DNA of 35,749 nucleotides. Origin: Alphaproteobacteria bacterium (GTDB lineage: Bacteria > Pseudomonadota > Alphaproteobacteria > UBA2966). The stretch's first letter is position 1; each line of letters starts with the position of its first letter. The notes under the pieces were generated by a model. It ran no database searches, was not told the DNA's origin, and saw only the letters and a list, made by a program, of their open reading frames with translations. Shown piece by piece: positions 30,052 through 35,749 of this stretch. The DNA is taken from positions 1-35,749 of the forward strand of contig JASLXG010000003.1 in assembly GCA_030740435.1 (NCBI GenBank), read 5' to 3'. Both the position numbers and the translations under genes were made by a program.

Positions 30052-31101
30052 GTGCCACCGCCCACCGCCGCCCCCACAGCCGCCCCTACAGCCGCCCATG
30101 TCAAAGCCCAGGCCATGGATCTCGGCGCCCACCTGGTGGGCATCGCCGGTGCCGCCACGCTGAACGCCTTTCCCCCCGATCCCCGGGTGCCGCAGACGCC
30201 CGAGCGCATCTCGCCCCATGTGCAGAGCGTCATCGTCATCGCCCAGCGCATCCCGGTCGGCGCCTTCCGCTGCAAAGCGAACGACCCGGTGCAGTACATC
30301 GACATGCTGGTCATGCGGCGCATGGACAAGATCGCCTACCGCCTGGCCGACTGGCTCGAGGGCCAGGGTTATCCCAGCTTCGTCACGGCCGCCCAGGAGA
30401 CCGACTGGAACTACAAGCGCGCCAGCTACGGCCGGCTGTCGACGCGCCATCTCGGCATCGAGGCCGGGCTCGGTACTTTCGGCCTGGAGGTCAACATCCT
30501 GAGCCCCGAGTTCGGGCCCCGGCTTTACCTCACCGGCATCCTCAGCGAGCTCGAGCTCGAGCCCGACGCCATCATGACGGAGCAGGTCTGCATCGGCGAA
30601 AGCTGTTCGCGCTGTTTGCATGCCTGCCCTTCCGACGCCGTGCGCCACTTCGGCATCGACAAGCGGGCCTGTGCCGTCGAGGCTCAGGAGTACGGCTTCG
30701 GCACCATGCTCAAGTTCTGGGACCGCTTTCACAAAGCCGAGCGCGGCGAAAAGGCAAAGATGTTCACGTCGCGCGAGGTGCTGGGCACCTGGCAGGGTTT
30801 TCTGCGCGTGGTCGGCTCCTTCGGCGACTGCCCGCGCTGCCTGGCGGTCTGCCCGGTGGGCAACGACTACCATGCCCATCTGGCCCATATCCAAAAGGTC
30901 ATCCCCGAGAAGACGCCGGAAAAGGCGGCGAAGGCCGCCGACTTCAAAACCGCCCGCAAACTGGGCGGCGACATCCCCGGGCTCGACGATTGGAACCTGC
31001 GTTGGGTGGGACGCGAGGGCTACCAGGGCATCGTCGCCCGCCAGCTTCAGGCCTTCAAGAAATTGCAGGCCGGGCGGGCCGAAGACGAGAGGGAATCCTG
31101 A
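30052..31101 (+). CDS. QueG/reductive dehalogenase-like Fe-S protein (copy 1)
   Basis: 349 aa. Its start is unusual: PPTAAPTAAPTAA, a tandem Pro-Thr-Ala-Ala tract. Then DLGAHLVGIAGAATL, and a core resembling epoxyqueuosine reductase and reductive dehalogenases: GIEAGLGTFGLEVNILSPEFGPRLYLTGIL. Two ferredoxin motifs follow: C180-x4-C185-x2-C188-x3-C192-P and C260-x2-C263-x3-C267-P, predicting two 4Fe-4S clusters. No TAT signal, so cytoplasmic, unlike respiratory dehalogenases. Relatives use a cobamide; whether this does cannot be read by eye. GTG 30052 has a GGGAG site. It begins an operon; the paralogue starts 2 nt after its stop. Confidence 0.78.
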   Translation: MPPPTAAPTAAPTAAHVKAQAMDLGAHLVGIAGAATLNAFPPDPRVPQTPERISPHVQSVIVIAQRIPVGAFRCKANDPVQYIDMLVMRRMDKIAYRLADWLEGQGYPSFVTAAQETDWNYKRASYGRLSTRHLGIEAGLGTFGLEVNILSPEFGPRLYLTGILSELELEPDAIMTEQVCIGESCSRCLHACPSDAVRHFGIDKRACAVEAQEYGFGTMLKFWDRFHKAERGEKAKMFTSREVLGTWQGFLRVVGSFGDCPRCLAVCPVGNDYHAHLAHIQKVIPEKTPEKAAKAADFKTARKLGGDIPGLDDWNLRWVGREGYQGIVARQLQAFKKLQAGRAEDERES

Positions 31102-31103
31102 TC

Positions 31104-32102
31104 ATGGTGGCCATCTTCAAGTCGGACCTGACGGCCGCCGAGGTCAAAACCAAGGCCCGCGAGCTGGGCGCCGATCTGGTCGGCATCGCCGACGGCCGGG
31201 TGATGGACGCCCATCCCCCCGATGGCGATGACCCGCGCCGGCCCAGCGACATCACGGCCCACGACGGCGGCCGCTGCATCGTGCTGGCCAAGCGCCTCAA
31301 CGCCGGCGCGGCGCGCATCCCGCGCTGGGACGAGCGGCACAAGTACTATAACGACGAGCTCTGCCTGACGCTGCTGGAGGAATGCTCGCTGGAACTGGTC
31401 TACTGGCTCGAGGACCAGGGCTTTCCCGCCCTCATCGTGCCGCCGGTGCACGTCGAGCCGCGGCGCTACGGCGGCCAGCCCGGCGAACACCTCAAGCCCA
31501 TGCTGTCGCTCAGCCATGCCGCGGTCGAGGCCGGGCTGGGTACGCTGGGGCTCAATCTGCAACTGCTGACGCCCGAGTTCGGCCCCCGGGTCATGCTGAC
31601 AGCGGTGCTGTCGTCGCTGCCGGTGGAGCCCGACCAACGCCTCGGCCAGGCGCTGTGCCACGGCCCGGCCTGCGGGCGCTGCCTGCTGAGCTGCCCCGGC
31701 GACGCCGTCGGGCACTGGCAGCGCGACTGGCCGGCCTGCGACCGCTTCCGCTCGCCGCACGGTTTCAAGGCGCTTTCCGACCACGTGGTGGCAATCATCA
31801 ACGAGCCCGACCCCGGGCAACAGGCCGAGCTGATCCGCTCCGAGAGCACCTTCGATCTCTGGCAGAGCATTCTGCGCGGTGCCGGCGTCATCACCGGCTG
31901 CCGGCGCTGCCAGGACGTCTGCCCGGTGGGTGCCGACGCGGACGGGCTGCTGGGCGACGTGCTCGACGAGATCGCCGAGGCGACGCCCGAGAAGGAGGCC
32001 CGCCGGGCCACTTTGGCGGCCGCCGGGCCGGAGCCCGAAGCCTACCAAAGCCAGGGCCGCTGGATCGGTACCCTGGAGGAGAACCGACGAGGATCGAAAT
32101 GA
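31104..32102 (+). CDS. QueG/reductive dehalogenase-like Fe-S protein (copy 2)
   Basis: 332 aa, a diverged tandem paralogue of the upstream gene. Shared marks are ELGADLVGIADG, VEAGLGTLGLNLQLLTPEFG, PRVMLTAVLSSLPVEPD, then C185-x4-C190-x2-C193-x3-C197-P and a second GCRRCQDVCPVGAD. The start ATG 31104 (MVAIFKSD) was chosen because it aligns with copy 1 and lies right after its stop; the frame is open much further upstream only because it is antisense-rich GC DNA. Its stop overlaps the AMP-ligase start (ATGA). The tight linkage suggests that the two Fe-S proteins act together, perhaps as a heterodimer, but this is inference. Confidence 0.78.
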   Translation: MVAIFKSDLTAAEVKTKARELGADLVGIADGRVMDAHPPDGDDPRRPSDITAHDGGRCIVLAKRLNAGAARIPRWDERHKYYNDELCLTLLEECSLELVYWLEDQGFPALIVPPVHVEPRRYGGQPGEHLKPMLSLSHAAVEAGLGTLGLNLQLLTPEFGPRVMLTAVLSSLPVEPDQRLGQALCHGPACGRCLLSCPGDAVGHWQRDWPACDRFRSPHGFKALSDHVVAIINEPDPGQQAELIRSESTFDLWQSILRGAGVITGCRRCQDVCPVGADADGLLGDVLDEIAEATPEKEARRATLAAAGPEPEAYQSQGRWIGTLEENRRGSK

Positions 32103-33418
32103 GCCAACATCCCGACCCCTATTCCGACCTGCCGCCACCCTTTTCGCTGCCCAAATCGCGGGCCGAGATCGAAGAGATCCAGCGTCGGCGGAAACGCATA
32201 GCGGTCGAAACCGCGCGCCGCGCCCCCTTCTTCGCCGGCAAGCTCGACCACGTCGACCTCGAACGCCTCGACGATCCCGAGGAATGGCGCAAGATCCCCA
32301 TTCTCGACAAGGAGATGCTGCGGGCCCTTTCCAACGAGGAATTCTATCGCGACTTCTGTATCGCGCCCAGGCGCGAGATCGCCGAATACTGGCGTTCGGG
32401 CGGCGCCACCGGGCGGCCGCTCTTTTATCCCCGGACCCATGAGGACATGCGCTACAACATGCCCGGTTTCCGCCGCACCTACGATTGCATGGGCAGCGGG
32501 CCCGAGGACATCGCCTTCAATTCCTTTCCGCTCGGCATTCACCCGGCCGGTCATTTGTGGGCCCGGGCCGGTGAGCAAATGGGGCTCGGCATGGTCTGGG
32601 CCGGAGCCGGCGCGGCGCTGCCCTCGTCGATCCAGCTCGAGCTCATCGACACCTTCGAGCCCAACCTCTGGATGGGCATGAATTCCTATGGCCTGCATCT
32701 CGCCAACATGGCCGAGGCCGCCGACACCGACTTGGCCGGCGGCTCGGTCGAGCGTGTACTGTGTACCGCCGAGCCCATGTCGGAAGCCAAGCGGACCAAG
32801 CTGCAGCGTGCCTGGGGGGCCGAGGTCTTCGACTGCTTCGGCATGACGGAATGCACCATGATGGGCGGCGAGAGCCCGGCCCACGACGGCTATCACATGT
32901 ATACCGACCTGGCTTTCATCGAGGTGCTGGACCCCGACACCCTACAGCCGGTGGCCGAGGGCGAGGTCGGCACGCTGGTGGTGACGCCGCTCTGGGGCAA
33001 CCACTCGACGCCCTTCCTGCGCTGGTCGTCAGGCGATCTCGTGACGCTGCGCCAGGAAGGCCGACACGACGGGCCCTATGCCGTCTTTCCCGTGCTCAAG
33101 CACGCCCAGCGCACGATCGGCTTCTTCAAGGTGCGCGGCATCAACATCGGCCATTCCGAGTTCGAGGACTTCATGTTCGGCCAGGCCGAAGTCAACGACT
33201 TCAAGGCCGAGGTGGTGTCGGGCGAAGGCAACGACGAGTTCAGGCTGTCGGTGGAATTCAAGCGCGGCAGCGGCGCCGAGGTGACCCAGGCCCTGGCCGG
33301 CCGCGTCAAGCAGACCTTCGAACTCAGCCTCGCCGTGGTGGTGCTGGAAACCGGCACGCTGGGCAAGGAGTTCGAAAAAAACGTCAAGGCACCGCGCTTC
33401 GTCGATCGCCGCGAGTAG
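32099..33418 (+). CDS. AMP-forming acyl-CoA ligase-like enzyme (PaaK family)
   Basis: 439 aa, the size of phenylacetate-CoA ligases. Adenylation motifs: YWRSGGATGRPLFYPR (P-loop), FDCFGMTECTMMGGE, LRWSSGDLVTL, and IGFFKVRGINIGHSEFED (hinge, A8 type). A late Lys in LGKEFEKNVK is the usual catalytic Lys. The N-terminal part (RKRIAVETARRAPFFAGKL, then DDPEEWRKIPILDKEML) matches the PaaK family opening. It probably activates an aromatic or other carboxylic acid as an acyl-AMP or CoA ester. It is coupled to the Fe-S gene by the ATGA overlap. With reductase-like proteins upstream, a CoA-activated substrate undergoing reduction is a reasonable hypothesis. Confidence 0.85.
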   Translation: MSQHPDPYSDLPPPFSLPKSRAEIEEIQRRRKRIAVETARRAPFFAGKLDHVDLERLDDPEEWRKIPILDKEMLRALSNEEFYRDFCIAPRREIAEYWRSGGATGRPLFYPRTHEDMRYNMPGFRRTYDCMGSGPEDIAFNSFPLGIHPAGHLWARAGEQMGLGMVWAGAGAALPSSIQLELIDTFEPNLWMGMNSYGLHLANMAEAADTDLAGGSVERVLCTAEPMSEAKRTKLQRAWGAEVFDCFGMTECTMMGGESPAHDGYHMYTDLAFIEVLDPDTLQPVAEGEVGTLVVTPLWGNHSTPFLRWSSGDLVTLRQEGRHDGPYAVFPVLKHAQRTIGFFKVRGINIGHSEFEDFMFGQAEVNDFKAEVVSGEGNDEFRLSVEFKRGSGAEVTQALAGRVKQTFELSLAVVVLETGTLGKEFEKNVKAPRFVDRRE

Positions 33419-33467
33419 GGCGGCAAACCCCTTACCCCCGATACCCCCGGCGGTGCATACTCGGGCC

Positions 33468-34634
33468 ATGCCCAGCGGTCGCCACCATTTGCAGATCCCC
33501 GGACCCACCAACGTGCCGGATCGTATTCTGCGCGCCCTGGCCCGGCCCACCATCGACCACCGCGGCCCGGCCTTCCAGGAACTCAGCCAGCGCCTGCTGC
33601 AGGGGCTGGGCCCGGTTTTCGGCACCAAGGACCCGGTGCTGATCTTTCCCGCCTCGGGCACCGGTGCCTGGGAGGCGGCCCTGGTCAACAGCCATTCGCC
33701 GGGCGATCGCAGCTTGATGTGCGAGACCGGGCATTTCGCCGGGCAGTGGCGGCGCCTGGCGGAACGGTTGGGGCTCGAGGTCGAATACCTGGCCGGAGAC
33801 TGGCGCCACGGCGCCGATCCCGAGGCCATCGAGGCGGCGCTGTCAGCCGATCGCGGGCACCACATCAAGAGCGTTTGCATCGTTCACAACGAGACCTCCA
33901 ACGGCGTCGTCTCGCGCCTGGCCGAGGTGCGGGCGGCCATCAGTGCCGCCGGCCACCCGGCGCTTTTCATGGTCGACACCATCTCGTCGCTGGCCGCCAT
34001 GGACTACCGCCACGACGATTGGGGCGTCGACGTCACGGTCGCCGGTTCGCAAAAGGGCCTGATGCTGCCGCCCGGGCTCAGCTTCAATGCCGTCAGCGAG
34101 AAGGCCCTGGCGGCTGCCGCCACGGCGACCTGCGCGCGGGCCTACTGGGACTGGGCTGACATGCTGGCGGCCAACCGGGGCGGCCTCTTCCCCTATACGC
34201 CGGCCACCAATCTGCTCTTTGGCCTCGAGGTGGCGCTGGAGATGCTGGCCGAGGAGGGGCTGGCGAACGTCTTTGCCCGCCATGCCCGCCTGGCCCAAGC
34301 CACGCGCCGCGCCGTGCAAGCCTGGGGGCTCGAGGTCTGTCCCCTGGATGATCGCGAGCAGAGCAATTCGCTGACCGCGGTGATGTTGCCCGAGGGCTTT
34401 GATGCCGACGACTTTCGGGCTCTGGTGCTGGAACGCTTCGACATGTCGCTGGGCAACGGGCTGGGCCGCTTGGCCGGCCGCGTCTTCCGCATCGGCCACT
34501 TGGGCGATTTCAACGAGCTGATGCTGGCCGCTACCCTCTCGGGCGTCGATATGGGCCTGGGGCTGGCCGGCGTGCCACACCAGCCGGGTGGCGTCGAGGC
34601 GGCCTTGAAAGACCTGACCGCCGGCGATGCCTGA
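33468..34634 (+). CDS. Class V aminotransferase (serine-glyoxylate aminotransferase-like)
   Basis: 388 aa of the SgaA/AGXT-type fold: QIPGPTNVPDRILRALARPTIDHRG at the start, FPASGTGAWEAALVN, HNETSNGVVS, FMVDTISSLAAMDYRHDDWGVDV, and VAGSQKGLMLPPGLSF, which carries the PLP Lys. A C-terminal RIGHLGDFNELML is typical. It would move an amino group between serine or alanine and glyoxylate or another keto acid. ATG 33468 is used; GTG 33453 in frame is an alternative, and neither has a clear ribosome binding site. A CATACT sequence 7-12 bp upstream could be a -10 box. It is 49 bp after the ligase stop and may belong to the same operon. Confidence 0.87.
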   Translation: MPSGRHHLQIPGPTNVPDRILRALARPTIDHRGPAFQELSQRLLQGLGPVFGTKDPVLIFPASGTGAWEAALVNSHSPGDRSLMCETGHFAGQWRRLAERLGLEVEYLAGDWRHGADPEAIEAALSADRGHHIKSVCIVHNETSNGVVSRLAEVRAAISAAGHPALFMVDTISSLAAMDYRHDDWGVDVTVAGSQKGLMLPPGLSFNAVSEKALAAAATATCARAYWDWADMLAANRGGLFPYTPATNLLFGLEVALEMLAEEGLANVFARHARLAQATRRAVQAWGLEVCPLDDREQSNSLTAVMLPEGFDADDFRALVLERFDMSLGNGLGRLAGRVFRIGHLGDFNELMLAATLSGVDMGLGLAGVPHQPGGVEAALKDLTAGDA

Positions 34635-34996
34635 TCCCGGCGCGCCCCCGGCCGGCTGCCGCTCTGCCGGACACCTAACAGACTCAAAACACCCCCTCCC
34701 TAACCCTCATATGGGAGTCTCGTTGTCAAGGTGGAACTCCTTTTGGTTTGGTTGTGATCGTCAGGCTTCGCACAGGATGGCCTCGTTTACGTTTTGAGCG
34801 GCATTGCCGCATCACCTCATATCCGGTCGGGCACTGTTCGCCCGCACCCAGTTTCCGCCTGGCTGCGGTTCTGAGGCCTTTAAGGATGGGACCCATCTCC
34901 CCCAACGGCTTTGTTGGGCCCAGGGTCGGGCCGGTCACCATCCGCCCGTGCGATCGCCGGCGCGATCGCCGGGTCGTCAGGTCGCTTTGGGTTCGA
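34635..34996 (-). other. Non-coding 3' end of IS110-type element plus flanking DNA
   Basis: This 362-bp gap contains no convincing gene. The part nearest the aminotransferase (34635-~34715) is host flank. From about 34720 to 34996 is the downstream non-coding end of the transposase element. On the minus strand, TTGACA (34724-34729) lies close to the probable terminus and points outward, as the -35 half of a circle-junction promoter would. Close to the transposase stop is a hairpin: GCGATCGC (34950-34957), 4 nt, GCGATCGC (34962-34969). A structured RNA could be made from this segment; the exact boundaries cannot be given without the other end of the element. Confidence 0.45.
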
Positions 34997-35749
34997 TCAT
35001 TTTCCTTTCTTGAAGACGGCGGCCGTGGGCACCAGGCCGGTTTCCAGGTAGCGCCATAGCGCCACCACCAACTTGCGTGCCAGGGCTACGATCATGATCT
35101 TGCGCAGCCGGCCCCGGGCATCGCCCACACGAGCCCGGTACCACTGGCTGAGCTCGCTGTCCGGTTGGTGGCGCAACCACAGCCAGGCCAGCTGGATGGC
35201 TGTGCAGCGAGCTCGACGGTTGCCGGCCTTGGAGATGCCCTGGTCGCGGGACAGGCCGCCGCTCTGCCAGGGGCTGGGGGCCAGACCGACATAGCTTGCC
35301 ACTTGGCGCCGGTTCTCGAAGTCCTTCCAGTAGACCTCACCAGTCAAGTTCGTGGCGAAGTTCGGGCCAATGCCTTTGAGGCGGGTCAGCGCCGTCGCCT
35401 TGGTGACTAGCGCCTGCGGCATCGCGCTGGCTCGTTCGTCTTCCAGGGCCTTCACTTGCTGGCAAATCATCCGTAGCCGCTGGTGCTGGCGTTTCAGTTC
35501 AGCCACCAGACATTGACCCAAGGGCCGGCCCCGGTGGTCGCACTGGGCTTCCAACCAGGTCAGCCAGTCGGCCCGCTTCGGATGGCCCGCCGCCAGGCCC
35601 TGGGTGCGCAGAAGACTCTTGATTCGGTTGACATGCGCCGTGCGTTCCTTGACCAGCCGCTCGCGCTCGCGCATCAACCGCCGGGCGTCCTCCTGGGCCG
35701 GGCTCGGCACCCGCACCACGCGTACCACCCGAGGCTCGCCGCGCAGATA
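34715..35749 (-). mobile_element. IS110-family insertion sequence (partial, runs off window end)
   Basis: The transposase gene and its ~280-bp 3' non-coding end place the right side of an IS110/IS1111-type element here, with the left side beyond the window. The inner boundary (about 34715) is estimated from the outward TTGACA and the drop in relation to the coding strand. It lies about 80 bp after the aminotransferase gene, so no host gene in the window appears broken by it. Confidence 0.65.
34997..35749 (-). CDS. IS110-family transposase, C-terminal 250 residues
   Basis: The frame is open to the window edge, so the N-terminal DEDD RuvC-like catalytic domain is missing from view. What is visible: a central coiled-coil (DARRLMRERERLVKERTAHVNR, IKSLLRTQGL) and the Transposase_20 domain (LTRLKGIGPNFATNLTGEVYWKDF, RRQVASYVGLAPSPWQSGG, LSRDQGISKAGNRRAR), which carries the conserved Ser (in QSGG) used for recombination in this family. 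It ends with IALARKLVVALWRYLETG-type helix and a lysine-rich tail. No stop or frameshift in the visible part, so it may be active. Confidence 0.9.
   Translation of the reverse strand, partial: YLRGEPRVVRVVRVPSPAQEDARRLMRERERLVKERTAHVNRIKSLLRTQGLAAGHPKRADWLTWLEAQCDHRGRPLGQCLVAELKRQHQRLRMICQQVKALEDERASAMPQALVTKATALTRLKGIGPNFATNLTGEVYWKDFENRRQVASYVGLAPSPWQSGGLSRDQGISKAGNRRARCTAIQLAWLWLRHQPDSELSQWYRARVGDARGRLRKIMIVALARKLVVALWRYLETGLVPTAAVFKKGK

Noticed and set aside
29997-31103. N-terminal extension of Fe-S copy 2 to 701 aa
   Set aside because: It overlaps copy 1 in another frame; the real start is ATG 31104, just after copy 1.
31382-32098. N-terminal extension of the AMP-ligase to 678 aa
   Set aside because: It overlaps Fe-S copy 2 in another frame; the PaaK-like opening begins at ATG 32099.

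Overview
The window is high-GC bacterial DNA with tightly packed genes, many ATGA/GTGA overlaps and GTG starts. It most resembles an alphaproteobacterium, probably of the Rhodospirillales type. The evidence is two short flagellins of the alphaproteobacterial kind behind sigma-54 promoters, a TPR-glycosyltransferase, an SPFH/NfeD pair and DUF4863 and NIPSNAP proteins. No rRNA, tRNA or CRISPR array was seen. All assignments come from reading motifs; no database search was run.

Layout. 1-305 (-): start of a secreted FecR-domain protein cut by the window edge. 540-4456 (-): TPR-glycosyltransferase, pentapeptide-repeat protein and UPF0173 metallo-hydrolase. 4572-8757 (+): four-gene catabolic operon (NIPSNAP, enolase superfamily, iron-type alcohol dehydrogenase, second enolase-superfamily enzyme). 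It meets an alpha/beta hydrolase and an RraA-like protein (8752-10281, -). These are divergent from an Ldh-family oxidoreductase and a Nudix hydrolase (10410-12268, +), followed by a DUF4863 cupin (-). Together this looks like a sugar-acid or aromatic-acid degradation island.

12700-14890 holds two tandem flagellin genes. Each has a -24/-12 sigma-54 promoter, a CGGCA/TGCC-type palindrome about 70-120 bp upstream, a hairpin at the ribosome binding site and a strong terminator. 14914-19956 carries a small exported protein, a 2-hydroxychromene-2-carboxylate isomerase-like protein, a frameshifted metallophosphoesterase, a DMT exporter coupled to a sulfotransferase-like protein, and YtoQ.

19997-22376 (-) is a lower-GC operon with little that is recognisable: an SCP2-like protein, an 85-aa protein, a 467-aa HELGH metallopeptidase whose N-terminus looks homologous to that 85-aa protein, and a 96-aa charged protein. 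I regard it as the best candidate for an undescribed system. 22584-24498 (-) is an SPFH/NfeD/membrane-protein operon, followed by an SDR dehydrogenase.

25453-28666 has two convergent Cys/Met-metabolism PLP enzymes separated by a pair of related palindromes. One is a PLP enzyme fused to two NifU-like domains; the other is MetY-like. After a diheme cytochrome c comes a (+) operon of two tandem paralogous QueG/reductive-dehalogenase-like Fe-S proteins, a PaaK-like AMP-forming ligase and a class V aminotransferase. The window ends inside an IS110-family element whose long non-coding 3' end may encode a bridge-type RNA.
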